Assembly (NCBI RefSeq): GCF_052065695.1
Contig: NZ_JBQHTM010000007.1
Span: forward strand, 39,788-103,787
Length of the DNA: 64,000 bases
From: Intestinimonas sp052065695
Lineage (GTDB): Bacteria; Bacillota; Clostridia; Oscillospirales; Oscillospiraceae
Reading direction: 5' to 3'
A model generated the notes under the pieces. The model made no database searches. It was not told the DNA's origin and worked only from the letters and a program-made list of their open reading frames with translations. The first letter of the stretch is position 1. Each line of letters starts with the position of its first letter. A program made the translations under genes and the position numbers. Below, piece by piece: positions 7,543-15,918 of this stretch.

Positions 7543-7697
7543 ACGTAGATTTTACATAACAAATGTTTTTTCGTGTTCGAATGGTTTCGGTCGAAATCCA
7601 TTTGTATTACTGAAGGTCTTTCGCATCCGAAGTTATATTGTGGATTGTATATACAAATAGTATATGCATGATAACCATAAAATTACAAAAAAGGAAT

Positions 7698-8549
7698 TCA
7701 AACGACGAGATCTGACGCGCCTTTCCCCAAGGCCAGGTCGTAGAGCGCCTTGCGGGAGAGCCCCAACTCTGCCGCCGCCTGCCGGGCAGCATCCCGGAGA
7801 GAGGCGCCAGAGGTCCGCAGCGCCTCCACACGGAGGAGGCCTGTCTCCAGAGTGGGGACATTTTCGGCCTTGGGCGTGCCGCCCTCTACCACCAGTACAA
7901 ACTCCCCCTTGGGGGGATTTTCTTCGTACCAGGCCACCGCCTCCCCCAGGGTGGTGCGGCGGATCTCCTCGTGGAGCTTGGTGAGCTCCCGACACAGGGC
8001 GATGCGCCGGTCCGGGCCGAAGGTGTCCAGCAGGTCGGCCAGGGTGGATTGGAGCTTGTGGGGCGCCTCGTAGAAGAGCATGGTCCGGGTCTCTCCCTTC
8101 AGCTCTTCCAGGTGGGCCCGGCGGTTTTTCTTGTTCATGGCCAGAAAGCCCTCAAAGGTAAAGCGCCCCGTGGGCAGCCCGGAGGCGGCCAGGGCGGTGA
8201 TGAGGGCGCAGGGGCCGGGGATAGAGACCACGGGGATGCCCTCTCCGGCGCACTGGCGGACCAGGTCCTCTCCGGGGTCGCTGATGGCCGGGGTGCCGGC
8301 GTCGGTGACCAGAGCGCAGCTTTCCCCCGCCAGGAGGCGGCTCAGGACAGCGGCGCCGCTCTCGCCGGTGTTGTGGCGGTAGTAGCTCACCAGAGGCTTT
8401 TTAATCCCCAGGTGGTTGAGGAGCTTCAGGGTCACCCGGGTGTCCTCGGCGGCGATAAAGTCCGCCTCGGCCAGGGTGTCGGCCATCCGGGCCGAAATAT
8501 CCCCCAGGTTGCCGATGGGGGTGGGGACAAGGTAGAGGGTTCCGGGCAT
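7698..8549 (-). CDS. rsmI: 16S rRNA (cytidine1402-2'-O)-methyltransferase
   Basis: A 283-residue tetrapyrrole-methylase-fold protein with the RsmI signature: L-Y-L-V-P-T-P-I-G-N-L-G-D at the N-terminus, A-E-D-T-R-V-T at about 34-40, S-Y-Y-R-H-N and V-T-D-A-G-T-P-A-I-S-D-P-G near 80-95. It methylates the ribose of C1402 in the decoding centre, using SAM. Its C-terminal RsmI-type helix-turn-helix (residues about 235-280) is present. It is last in a minus-strand run behind two small HTH genes, 21 nt after the nearer one, so it may share their regulation. Confidence 0.93.
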   Translation of the reverse strand: MPGTLYLVPTPIGNLGDISARMADTLAEADFIAAEDTRVTLKLLNHLGIKKPLVSYYRHNTGESGAAVLSRLLAGESCALVTDAGTPAISDPGEDLVRQCAGEGIPVVSIPGPCALITALAASGLPTGRFTFEGFLAMNKKNRRAHLEELKGETRTMLFYEAPHKLQSTLADLLDTFGPDRRIALCRELTKLHEEIRRTTLGEAVAWYEENPPKGEFVLVVEGGTPKAENVPTLETGLLRVEALRTSGASLRDAARQAAAELGLSRKALYDLALGKGASDLVV

Positions 8550-8570
8550 GATGATGCCTCCTGTACATGA

Positions 8571-8783
8571 TTATTCTTCCGACCGGCCCAGCAGATAGTC
8601 GGTGGTGACGCCGAAGTAGTCGGCAAGGGCGTCCAGCGCTGTCACGGAAATGTTGATCTGGCCGTATTCGATCTTTTGATAGTGGTTGGTAGTCACGCTC
8701 AAAAGACGGGCAAGGTCCTCCTGGGTGGCCTTTTTCTCCTTTCGGAGTGCCCGCAGACGGGCGGAGAAAACGGAAAAGTCCAT
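8571..8783 (-). CDS. Small HTH_3/XRE regulator, second of a pair
   Basis: A 70-residue protein that is almost entirely a Cro/C1-type helix-turn-helix: F-S-A-R-L-R-A-L-R-K-E-K-K-A-T-Q-E-D-L-A, then Y-Q-K-I-E-Y-G and Y-F-G-V-T-T-D-Y-L-L-G-R. Its start overlaps the stop of the upstream paralogue by one base (TAATG). The two are clearly duplicates of each other. Target and effector are unknown. Confidence 0.85.
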   Translation of the reverse strand: MDFSVFSARLRALRKEKKATQEDLARLLSVTTNHYQKIEYGQINISVTALDALADYFGVTTDYLLGRSEE

Positions 8784-9013
8784 TATTTCTCTCTCAGCTC
8801 CCCTTCCGCACGGCCCAACAGGTAGTCAGTTGAAACGCTAAAATAGTCGGCAAGGGCCATGAGGGTAGTGATGGGGATGTTGACCTGGCCGTATTCCATC
8901 TTCTGATAGTTGCTGACGGTACAGCCCAGCAGCGCCGCCATGTCCTTCTGGGTCTGTTTTTTCTGCCGACGCAGGGCTCTGAGTCGGGCGGCAAAGGTGG
9001 TCAAAGGCTCCAT
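8783..9013 (-). CDS. Small HTH_3/XRE regulator, first of a pair
   Basis: A 76-residue Cro/C1-type protein (F-A-A-R-L-R-A-L-R-R-Q-K-K-Q-T-Q-K-D-M-A then N-Y-Q-K-M-E-Y-G-Q-V-N-I). The start at 9013 has a strong AGGGGGG ribosome binding site and removes 17 unlikely residues from the open frame. It is divergent from the small gene at 9096, and the space between them holds a perfect 27-bp palindrome (9056-9082), the likely operator. It is coupled to the second HTH gene. Confidence 0.85.
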   Translation of the reverse strand: MEPLTTFAARLRALRRQKKQTQKDMAALLGCTVSNYQKMEYGQVNIPITTLMALADYFSVSTDYLLGRAEGELREK

Positions 9014-9027
9014 GCGGATCCCCCCTC

Positions 9028-9056
9028 TTGACAAAATAGTTCCCTCTGCATATAAT
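9028..9056 (+). promoter_or_regulatory. Full-consensus sigma-A promoter
   Basis: TTGACA at 9028-9033 and TATAAT at 9051-9056 with a 17-bp spacer: a perfect consensus. It drives the small gene at 9096. Such a strong promoter next to a perfect palindrome suggests tight repression. Confidence 0.85.
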
Positions 9057-9082
9057 AAACACACAATTAAATTGTGTGTTTA
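9056..9082. promoter_or_regulatory. 27-bp palindromic operator
   Basis: Perfect palindrome with 13-bp arms (TAAACACACAATT) around a single central A. It begins at the last base of the -10 box and covers the start site of the plus-strand promoter, so a bound repressor would block it. The adjacent HTH genes are the obvious candidates to bind it. Confidence 0.75.
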
Positions 9083-9095
9083 AGGAGGGATAGAA

Positions 9096-9311
9096 ATGAA
9101 TGATTTCCTGTGTTGGCTCTACGACCACTACATCCACCCCCACATCCTGGCCCAGCCCATGGACGACGGGGACACTCTCCGCTGCTCCCTGCTGGATGGC
9201 AGCGTTACGCCGGAGCAGCGGCGGGATGTGGAGGCGGTGCTGCGGCGCTACGCCTGCCAGGGGTTCCTGTTAGGCCTGCGGACCGGCGCCGGACTGGGGC
9301 CCCTCCTGTAA
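9096..9311 (+). CDS. Small hypothetical protein
   Basis: A 71-residue protein that I do not recognise. It has an aromatic N-terminus (M-N-D-F-L-C-W-L-Y-D-H-Y) and a helical second half (E-Q-R-R-D-V-E-A-V-L-R-R-Y), with no signal peptide. AAGGAGGG lies 7 nt before the ATG, and a perfect promoter with an overlapping palindromic operator precedes it, so it is almost certainly expressed. Its last 42 bp overlap the convergent methyltransferase gene. Confidence 0.75.
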   Translation: MNDFLCWLYDHYIHPHILAQPMDDGDTLRCSLLDGSVTPEQRRDVEAVLRRYACQGFLLGLRTGAGLGPLL

Positions 9312-9938
9312 CTGCACAGGCAGCACCTCCAGGCCGGGACGGCCCTGGCGCACCGCCTCCACCAGAGCGGCGGAGGGGGGCGCGGAGAGGCTGTGCTGGA
9401 GGAGGACCATACGCTTGGGCTCCAGGCCGTGGTCCCGCAGGGCGGCGAAGAGGTCGGGCAGGCGCTCCGGACGGTGGACCAGGGCGAACCGGCCCCCGGG
9501 CCGGGTCAGGTATCCGGCGGTGGCGCACAGCTCCGTGAGGGTGCACCCCTCCTCACTGCGGGCCGGTCCCCCGGACTTCCCTGCCCCGGTGGGGAACCAG
9601 GGGGGATTGGAGATCACCAGGTCGAAGGCGTTGGCGGGAAAGAGCCGCCGGTCCCGCAGGTCCCCGGTGACCACCCGGGCGTCCAGGCCGTTTCGGGCAA
9701 AGGTTTGCCGGGCCACGTCGGCGGCGGCGGGGGAGACCTCCACCCCGGTGAGAGAGAGGCTCTCCTCCCTGTCCAGCAGCAGCAGGCCCAGCACCCCCGA
9801 GCCGCAGCCCAGGTCGCACACCTTCCACCGGCGGCGCACCGTGGCGAACCGGCCCAGAGCCAGGCTGTCGCCCCCCAGGGGAAAGCAGTCCTCCGTCAGA
9901 AGGAGGGTATAGCGGCCCAGCCGCTCCGTCCGCTCCAT
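9270..9938 (-). CDS. tRNA1(Val) (adenine37-N6)-methyltransferase-like protein
   Basis: A 222-residue Rossmann-fold SAM methyltransferase of the TrmN6/YfiC group. Motif I is V-C-D-L-G-C-G-S-G-V-L-G (about 40-51) and the catalytic adenine-N6 motif is S-N-P-P-W-F (about 108-113). The N-terminal E-D-C-F-P-L-G-G-D-S-L-A-L-G is typical of the group. It is divergent from the GNAT gene at 10003. The tRNA target is inferred from the family only. Confidence 0.85.
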   Translation of the reverse strand: MERTERLGRYTLLLTEDCFPLGGDSLALGRFATVRRRWKVCDLGCGSGVLGLLLLDREESLSLTGVEVSPAAADVARQTFARNGLDARVVTGDLRDRRLFPANAFDLVISNPPWFPTGAGKSGGPARSEEGCTLTELCATAGYLTRPGGRFALVHRPERLPDLFAALRDHGLEPKRMVLLQHSLSAPPSAALVEAVRQGRPGLEVLPVQLQEGPQSGAGPQA

Positions 9939-10002
9939 GGCCCTTGGCCCCCTTTTGTGCTAAAATGAGAAAAATGAAAAAAAAGAGAAAAGGAATGATC
10001 GC

Positions 10003-10761
10003 ATGGACATCCGCGCCGTCACCACCCTGGCTCCGGGAGGGCCCGCCGGCCTGCTCGGCGGCTTTCAGGCCTGGGAGGGGGGCAGGCTGATAGGCTCCCT
10101 CACCCTCTTCATCCCTTTGGGCCATACCGCCCAGGTGAGCGTCTTCGTCCCCACCGAACACCGGCGGAAGGGGATCTTCTCCGCCCTCCTCGCAGAGGCG
10201 GAGGTCGCCTGCCGGGCTCAGGGGGCAAAGCGGCTCCTCCTGGTCTGCGGCGGGGAGAGCGGCGACGGTCAGGCGGTGGCGGCCCGCTGGGGACTGGCCC
10301 TGGACCACAGCGAGTACGTGATGGTGTGCAAAGGGCCTCGGCCGGAAGGGACGAAAGACCCCGCCCTGCGGCTGGCCGGTCTCCCGGACCTGGAGCGGGT
10401 GGCCGCCCTCACGGAGGCGGCCTTCGGCGACACCCCGGCGGAGGCCCTCTCCATGGCGGAAAACACCCTCTCCGATCCGGCCCGGCAGTGCTGGGGGTTA
10501 TGGGAGGGAGAGCGGCTCCTGGCCGCGGCCGGGGTGGGCCCGGCAGCGGAGGGCCTGTCCATCTATAGCGTGGCGGTGGACCCCGCCCGGAAGGGACAGG
10601 GCCTGGGGCGGCGGCTCATGGCCGGTCTGCTGGCCGTGCTGCCCCGGGACAGGGCCCTGGTGGTGGAGGTGGACAGCGGAAACCGGCCTGCCCGTGCCCT
10701 CTATGAGTCCTTCGGTTTCAGAGAGACCCGGCGGCAGGACTATTTTGCCCGCGGTCTGTGA
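10003..10761 (+). CDS. Tandem GNAT-domain acetyltransferase
   Basis: A 252-residue protein with two GNAT acetyl-CoA-binding folds. The first (about 1-105) carries V-S-V-F-V-P-T-E-H-R-R-K-G-I-F; the second (about 120-252) carries V-A-V-D-P-A-R-K-G-Q-G-L-G-R-R-L and a final N-R-P-A-R-A-L-Y-E-S-F-G-F. Both have the Q/RxxGxG/A-type pyrophosphate loop, clearer in the second. The substrate is unknown. Its 3-prime end overlaps the convergent nudix gene by 44 bp. Confidence 0.85.
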   Translation: MDIRAVTTLAPGGPAGLLGGFQAWEGGRLIGSLTLFIPLGHTAQVSVFVPTEHRRKGIFSALLAEAEVACRAQGAKRLLLVCGGESGDGQAVAARWGLALDHSEYVMVCKGPRPEGTKDPALRLAGLPDLERVAALTEAAFGDTPAEALSMAENTLSDPARQCWGLWEGERLLAAAGVGPAAEGLSIYSVAVDPARKGQGLGRRLMAGLLAVLPRDRALVVEVDSGNRPARALYESFGFRETRRQDYFARGL

Positions 10762-11356
10762 AGTTCCACAGGAGGATACGGGCGGTGAGGCCCCAGATGG
10801 CGTGGCCCTTGTAGGTCCAGATGGGCACCTGATGGGTGCCTGTCCGCCAGGGATAGCCCTCGGGGAAGCCAATGAGGTCGTAGGGAAAGTCGTCGTCCAC
10901 CTTGGGCACCAGGGGAAAATTGTAGAGGAGGGGCGGCTGATCCCGGAAAAAGTCGGCGGGTACCAGGAAGGTCTCCTTCACCTCGGCGGCGCTGGCCTGC
11001 ATGTGGACCACCGCGCCGGTGTCCACCTGGGCCAGCACCGGGTGCATGAGGCCGTGGGAGGGCATGAACACATCGTCCAGCCGGGCGATGGGGCGGATGG
11101 ACGACGGTGGAATGCCCAGCTCCTCACCCGTCTCCCGGAGGGCGCACTGGGTGGGGGTTTCCCCCTCCTCCATGCGCCCACCGGGGAAGCAGACCTCTCC
11201 GGGCTGCCGCCGCAGGGCGTCAGAACGGACCTCAAAGAGCAGGTGGAGCCTGCCGTTCCACTCCACCACAGGCACCAGCACAGCGTAGTGGGTGCGCACC
11301 CCCATGATGCCGGGGACCCGGTCCAGAAAACGTCCTTCCAGCTCAGAAATGGTCAT
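10718..11356 (-). CDS. Nudix hydrolase, CoA pyrophosphatase type
   Basis: A 212-residue Nudix protein. The Nudix box starts at G-G-R-M-E-E-G-E-T (about 58) and continues to R-E-T-G-E-E-L-G-I, with the metal-binding glutamates in place. The neighbouring Q-P-G-E-V-C-F-P-G-G pattern is that of CoA/8-oxo-type diphosphatases such as NudL/YeaB. It follows nrdG by 12 bp, so it is the last gene of the nrdD-rlm-nrdG run. Confidence 0.88.
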   Translation of the reverse strand: MTISELEGRFLDRVPGIMGVRTHYAVLVPVVEWNGRLHLLFEVRSDALRRQPGEVCFPGGRMEEGETPTQCALRETGEELGIPPSSIRPIARLDDVFMPSHGLMHPVLAQVDTGAVVHMQASAAEVKETFLVPADFFRDQPPLLYNFPLVPKVDDDFPYDLIGFPEGYPWRTGTHQVPIWTYKGHAIWGLTARILLWNFTDRGQNSPAAGSL

Positions 11357-11368
11357 GGCTGCCTCCTT

Positions 11369-11896
11369 TCACGACTCCGGGACGGTAAAGTGGGCCAGAG
11401 GGTCGGGGCGGCTCCACAGCACCACGCGGCCAGCCACCCGGCTCTTTTTTACATCGATGAGCCGCTGGTTGGCGCTGCCCCGGAACAGGGCCTCGTAGGA
11501 CTTCTCCGAGAGCAGGAAGGGACCGTCCACCAGCACATCGGTCTGCTCCAGCAGGGCCAGGGCCCCGGGCAGGTCCCCCTCCAGCAGTCTCTCATAAGTA
11601 TACCCCGTATAGGTCCACACGTTCAAGCCCCTTTCCCGGGCCAGCCGGGCCAGGGCGGCGCAGTCCTCCGCCTGGAGGAAGGGCTCCCCGCCGGAGAGAG
11701 TGAGGCCGTCGGTGAGGGGATTGCCCGCCATCCGCCGGGCAAGCTCGGCCACGGTCACCTCCCGGCCCCCGGCGGGGTCGTGGGTGTCCGGGTTGTGGCA
11801 GCCAGGACAGTGGTGGGGACAGCCCTGGGTGAAGACGGTGAACCGCAGACCGGGGCCGTCCACGATGGAGTCGGATACCGTATTGGCGATGCGCAT
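11369..11896 (-). CDS. nrdG: Anaerobic ribonucleotide reductase activating protein
   Basis: A 175-residue radical-SAM enzyme that installs the glycyl radical on NrdD. The cluster motif C-P-H-H-C-P-G-C (about 26-33) is the CxxxCxxC that binds the 4Fe-4S centre, and L-S-G-G-E-P-F near 68-74 is the SAM-binding GGE motif. It lies downstream of nrdD but is separated from it by a methyltransferase gene and by an intrinsic terminator only 24 bp before the start codon. Confidence 0.95.
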   Translation of the reverse strand: MRIANTVSDSIVDGPGLRFTVFTQGCPHHCPGCHNPDTHDPAGGREVTVAELARRMAGNPLTDGLTLSGGEPFLQAEDCAALARLARERGLNVWTYTGYTYERLLEGDLPGALALLEQTDVLVDGPFLLSEKSYEALFRGSANQRLIDVKKSRVAGRVVLWSRPDPLAHFTVPES

Positions 11897-11919
11897 GACA
11901 AAAACCTGCCTTCTTTGAA

Positions 11920-11946
11920 AAAACGGGCTGCAAAGCAGCCCGTTTT
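11920..11946 (-). terminator. Intrinsic terminator between the rlm gene and nrdG
   Basis: AAAACGGGCTGC-AAA-GCAGCCCGTTTT. Read on the minus strand it ends in a run of six T and lies 24 bp upstream of nrdG, leaving no room for a normal promoter. It should set a lower level for nrdG and the nudix gene than for nrdD. Confidence 0.8.
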
Positions 11947-11948
11947 GT

Positions 11949-13151
11949 TTATTGATCGTCCACCACCTGGAAGATGTAGAACTTCAGGTAGAGGGACTGG
12001 TCGGCGCCCCACAGCACCGGATGGTCGGGGGACTGGGTGCGGTACTCCACCTGCCGCAGACGGCGGCGGGCGTCACGGGCGGCCTCCCCGATGGTTTTCG
12101 TAAACAGCTCCGGGGTCATGAAGTGGGAGCAGGAGCAGGTGGCCAGATAGCCGCCGTTCTTCACCAGTTTGATGCCCCGCAGATTGATCTCCCGGTAGCC
12201 GGTCACCGCCTTCTTCACCGAGGAGCGGGATTTGGTGAAGGCGGGCGGGTCCAGGATCACCAGGTCAAACCGCTCCCCCTGCTTCTCCAGCGCGGGCAGC
12301 AGCTCGAACACGTCGTGGCACTCGAACCGGACCCGGTCGCTCATGCCGTTGAGCCCGGCGTTGCGGGTGGCCTGATCCACCCCCAGCTGGGAGGCGTCCA
12401 CCCCCAGCACCTCCCGGGCGCCGCCCTTGGCGGCGTTGAGGGCGAAGGCCCCGGTGTGGGTAAAGCAGTCCAGCACCTTCCCGCCCTTGGCCAGGGGCTG
12501 GATGGCCAGACGGTTGTACTTCTGGTCCAGGAAGAAGCCGGTTTTCTGGCCGTCGGCCACGTCCACTTGGTAGCGGACCCCGTTCTCCACGATCTCCACC
12601 ATGGGGTCGAAGGGCTCGGAGAGAAAGCCCTTCACCCGCTCCATGCCTTCCTTCAGACGCACCTTGGCGTCGCTGCGCTCGTAGATGCCCCGGATGGCGA
12701 TGCCGTCCTCGGCCAGGACCTTCACCAGGAGGTCCAGAATGGTCTTTTTCAGCCGGTCGATGCCCAGGGCCAGGGACTCCACCACCAGCACATCAGAGAA
12801 CTTGTCCACCACCAGGCCGGGGAGGAAGTCAGCCTCCCCAAAGATCACCCGGCAGGAGGAGGTGTCCACCGTATCCTTCCGGTAGGCCCAGGCCGCCCGG
12901 ACCCGGGACTCCAGAAAAGCCTCGTCGATAACGGTGCCCGGCTTCCGGGACAGGACCCGCACGGCGATGGTGGAGGCCCGGTTGAGAAAGCCTACACCCA
13001 GCGGATAGCCGTTGTAGTCCTCGATGGCCACCACGTCTCCGTCGGCGGGGTCCCCTAAAATCTCACCGATCTCGTTGTCATAGATCCAGGGACCGCCGGC
13101 CTTGAAGGACCGGCCCTCCCCCCGCCGCAGGCGGATGCTCGCTTCTTTCAT
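11949..13151 (-). CDS. Class I SAM-dependent 23S rRNA methyltransferase, RlmI family
   Basis: A 400-residue protein with an N-terminal PUA-like domain (about 1-75), a middle EEHEE-type domain, and a C-terminal Rossmann methyltransferase. The SAM site includes V-L-D-C-F-T-H-T-G-A-F-A-L-N-A-A, and catalysis is by I-L-D-P-P-A-F and a C-S-C-S-H segment. RlmI methylates m5C1962 of 23S rRNA in E. coli; the exact base here is not provable. The start at 13151 is preferred to 13160 because AAGGGG sits 9 nt upstream. It lies 14 bp after nrdD. Confidence 0.9.
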   Translation of the reverse strand: MKEASIRLRRGEGRSFKAGGPWIYDNEIGEILGDPADGDVVAIEDYNGYPLGVGFLNRASTIAVRVLSRKPGTVIDEAFLESRVRAAWAYRKDTVDTSSCRVIFGEADFLPGLVVDKFSDVLVVESLALGIDRLKKTILDLLVKVLAEDGIAIRGIYERSDAKVRLKEGMERVKGFLSEPFDPMVEIVENGVRYQVDVADGQKTGFFLDQKYNRLAIQPLAKGGKVLDCFTHTGAFALNAAKGGAREVLGVDASQLGVDQATRNAGLNGMSDRVRFECHDVFELLPALEKQGERFDLVILDPPAFTKSRSSVKKAVTGYREINLRGIKLVKNGGYLATCSCSHFMTPELFTKTIGEAARDARRRLRQVEYRTQSPDHPVLWGADQSLYLKFYIFQVVDDQ

Positions 13152-13164
13152 CTCTTCCATCCCC

Positions 13165-15486
13165 TTACACGCTGTGCTTGACCCGGTCGTGCTCCTCCGC
13201 TCGCTTGGCGTTGTTGAACCGGTCCAGGGTACCCACCAGATAGCCGGTGATGCGGCGGATGCGCTCAAAAGGCACCCCGTCGGCCTCGGTGCGGCCGCAG
13301 CCGGGGCACTGGTCCCCGATGATGCCGGAGAAGCCGCACACCGGGTCCCGGTCCACCGGGTGGTTTACGCTGCCGTAGCCGATGCCGCTCTCCTTCATGC
13401 AGCGGATGACCTTCTCAAAGGCCTCCAGGTTGTCGGTGGGGTCGCCGTCCATCTCGATGTAGCTGATGTGGCCGGCGTTGGTGAGGGCGTGATAGGGGGC
13501 CTCAATCTTGATTTTGTCGTAGGCGGAGATGGGATAATACACCGGCACGTGGAAGGAGTTGGTGTAGTACTCCCGGTCGGTGACTCCCTCAATGACGCCG
13601 TACTTCTCCTTGTCGATGCGGACAAACCGGCCGGAGAGGCCCTCCGCCGGGGTGGCCAGCAGGGAGAAGTTGAGTCCCCGCTTTTCGCTCTCGGCGTCCA
13701 TCCGGGCACGCATATGCCCCACGATCTCCAGACCCAGCACCCGGGCCTTCTCGCTCTCGCCGTGGTGGGCGCCGATGAGGGCTTTCAGGGTCTCGGCCAG
13801 ACCGATGAAGCCCACGGACAGGGTGCCGTGCTTCAGGACCTCCCGGACCTCGTCGGACCAGTCCAGCTTGTCACTGTCCAGCCATACCCCCTGACCCATG
13901 AGGAAGGGGGAGTTGTAGACATGCTTCCGGCACTGGATCTCAAAGCGCTCCAGCAACTGGTCCACGCACAGGTCCATCATCCGGTCCAGGGACTCGAAGA
14001 AGGTGTTCAGGTCCCCCTTGGCCTTGATGGCCAGCCGGGGCAGGTTGACGGTGGTAAAGGACAGGTTGCCCCGGCCGTTGCAGATCTCCCGCTCGGGGTC
14101 ATACACGTTGCCGATGACCCGGGTGCGGCAGCCCATATAGGCGATCTCGGTCTCGGGGTGGCCGGGCTTGTAATATTGCAGGTTGAAGGGGGCGTCGATA
14201 AAGGAGAAGTTGGGGAAGAGCCGCTTGGCCGAACACCGGATGGCCAGCTGGAAGAGGTCGTAGTTGGGCTCCCCGGGGTTGTAGTTGACCCCCTCCTTCA
14301 CACGGAAGATCTGGATGGGGAAAATGGGCGTCTCGCCGCCGCCCAGTCCCGCCTCGGTGGTGAGGAGGATGTTCTTCATCACCAGCCGACCCTCGGGGGA
14401 GGTGTCCATGCCGTAGTTGATGGAGGAGAAGGGGGTTTGGGCGCCGGCACGGGAGTGCATGGTGTTCAGGTTGTGGATGAGGGCCTCCATGGCCTGATAG
14501 GTGGCCCGGTCGGTCTCCTTCTCCGCCCGCTGCTGGGCGAAGGCCTGGGCCCTGGCCACCGTGGCCTCGTCCCCGAACTCCGGCACCAGTGCGGAGCGCT
14601 CGGCGGCAAAATAGGCCTCATTCCCGCTGAGGGTGGGGCACAGGCCGGTATCGGCCTCGATCCGGGCCATGATCCCCTTCAGGGCCTGCTCCGGGTCGGC
14701 GTCGTCGGCCAGAAGAGTGAGGGCCCGAGCCAGGTTCTGGCGGTATACCCGCTTAAACGTCTTGCGCACACCGTCGGCCATGCCGTAGTCGAAGTTCACG
14801 ATGGACTGGCCCCCGTGCTGGTCGTTCTGGTTGGACTGGATGGCGATGCAGGCCAGGGCGGCGTAGGAGGAGATGTCGTTGGGCTCCCGCAGGGTGCCGT
14901 GACCGGTGGAGAAGCCCCCCTTGAAGAGCTTCTGGATGTCGATCTGGCAGCAGGTGGTGGTGAGGGTGAGGAAATCCAGGTCGTGGATGTGAATGTCACC
15001 CTCCCGGTGGGCCTTGGCGTGCTCCGGGTTCAGGACAAACATATCATAGAACTGCTTGGCGCCCTCGGAGCCGAACTTGAGCATGCTGCCCATGGCGGTA
15101 TCGCCGTCGATGTTGGCGTTCTCACGCTTGATGTCGGAGTCCTTGGCCGCCGAGAAGGTGATGTCCTCATACACCTTCATGAGCCGGGTGTTCATCTCCC
15201 GGGCCTTGCTCCGCTCGTTCCGGTAGAGAATGTAGGCCTTGGCCGTCTGGACATAGCCGTTGTCCATGAGCACCCGCTCCACCAGGTCCTGGATGTGCTC
15301 CACGTCGGGCTGGGGCTCCCCCTCCAGCTCCAGAATGGACACCACCTCGTCGGCCAGGCGGAGGGCCGTCTCCCCGTAGCCCGGCTTATAGGTGGCGTCA
15401 AAGGCCTTGGTGATGGCGCCGGCGATCTTCCCCTCGTCAAAGGGGGCGATGCGGCCGTCCCGCTTTCGGATGCTGGTCATGGTCAT
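13165..15486 (-). CDS. nrdD: Anaerobic (class III) ribonucleoside-triphosphate reductase
   Basis: A 773-residue oxygen-sensitive enzyme that makes deoxyribonucleotides using a glycyl radical. An ATP-cone regulatory domain occupies about residues 1-95 (I-R-K-R-D-G-R-I-A-P-F-D). The C-terminus has the zinc-site cysteines (C-G-F-S-G and C-P-G-C-G) and the radical loop R-R-I-T-G-Y-L, with the radical glycine about 30 residues from the end. Its activase nrdG is two genes downstream. A NrdR box lies upstream at 15573-15584. A second reductase of the B12-dependent class is at 61497. Confidence 0.96.
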   Translation of the reverse strand: MTMTSIRKRDGRIAPFDEGKIAGAITKAFDATYKPGYGETALRLADEVVSILELEGEPQPDVEHIQDLVERVLMDNGYVQTAKAYILYRNERSKAREMNTRLMKVYEDITFSAAKDSDIKRENANIDGDTAMGSMLKFGSEGAKQFYDMFVLNPEHAKAHREGDIHIHDLDFLTLTTTCCQIDIQKLFKGGFSTGHGTLREPNDISSYAALACIAIQSNQNDQHGGQSIVNFDYGMADGVRKTFKRVYRQNLARALTLLADDADPEQALKGIMARIEADTGLCPTLSGNEAYFAAERSALVPEFGDEATVARAQAFAQQRAEKETDRATYQAMEALIHNLNTMHSRAGAQTPFSSINYGMDTSPEGRLVMKNILLTTEAGLGGGETPIFPIQIFRVKEGVNYNPGEPNYDLFQLAIRCSAKRLFPNFSFIDAPFNLQYYKPGHPETEIAYMGCRTRVIGNVYDPEREICNGRGNLSFTTVNLPRLAIKAKGDLNTFFESLDRMMDLCVDQLLERFEIQCRKHVYNSPFLMGQGVWLDSDKLDWSDEVREVLKHGTLSVGFIGLAETLKALIGAHHGESEKARVLGLEIVGHMRARMDAESEKRGLNFSLLATPAEGLSGRFVRIDKEKYGVIEGVTDREYYTNSFHVPVYYPISAYDKIKIEAPYHALTNAGHISYIEMDGDPTDNLEAFEKVIRCMKESGIGYGSVNHPVDRDPVCGFSGIIGDQCPGCGRTEADGVPFERIRRITGYLVGTLDRFNNAKRAEEHDRVKHSV

Positions 15487-15918
15487 TTCTTTGCGCTCCT
15501 CCTTCGTGCTTCCATGGAAAGAGCCCTCCGGAGAGGGCCCGTTTATTTGGTATTATGTAAATGCAACTACATACTATATATTGTGGTTTTCTTTTGCGGC
15601 GGTGAATCTATGATACTCTATCTGCCTGCCACCGTCAAGGAGAACCCATGCCGAATTTCCCCCTGTATTTTTAGGTAACTTGCCAGTAGACGCCGGAACG
15701 GCCAAAGAGCTCCCGCCGGATATGCCTGGATTTGCAACTGCTCCGTCAGAGCGCTCTACCGTCCTCTGCTCCGGTAAGGAAAGGTCTTGGTGGGGTAATG
15801 CCTGCCTGTCAAGGGATTTTTTGAAAAATACGGGGATCGTCGAAAACTTTTGCTTGCCTGTCCACGTCAAAATCAGTATACTGATAGTCGTTGACATAAT
15901 CGAGAGGTTGGATGTGCG
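15487..15918. other. Divergent intergenic region, nrdD / LCP gene
   Basis: 432 bp without a convincing gene. Close to nrdD it holds the hairpin GCCCTC-CGGA-GAGGGC in the nrdD leader and one NrdR box. An 84-codon frame (15680-15934) overlaps the LCP start, has no ribosome binding site and resembles nothing I know. The part near the LCP gene is AT-richer, but I could not fix its promoter. Confidence 0.6.
15573..15584. promoter_or_regulatory. NrdR box upstream of nrdD
   Basis: ACTATATATTGT matches the NrdR core ACWATATNTWGT at every position. It is 87 bp upstream of the nrdD start. NrdR is the ATP/dATP-sensing repressor of bacterial ribonucleotide reductase genes. The usual second box 31-32 bp away was not found. 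Confidence 0.6.

Noticed and set aside
13102..15678. 858-codon open frame antisense to nrdD
   Set aside because: nrdD is a clear full-length gene with all motifs; the antisense product is biased and resembles no family.
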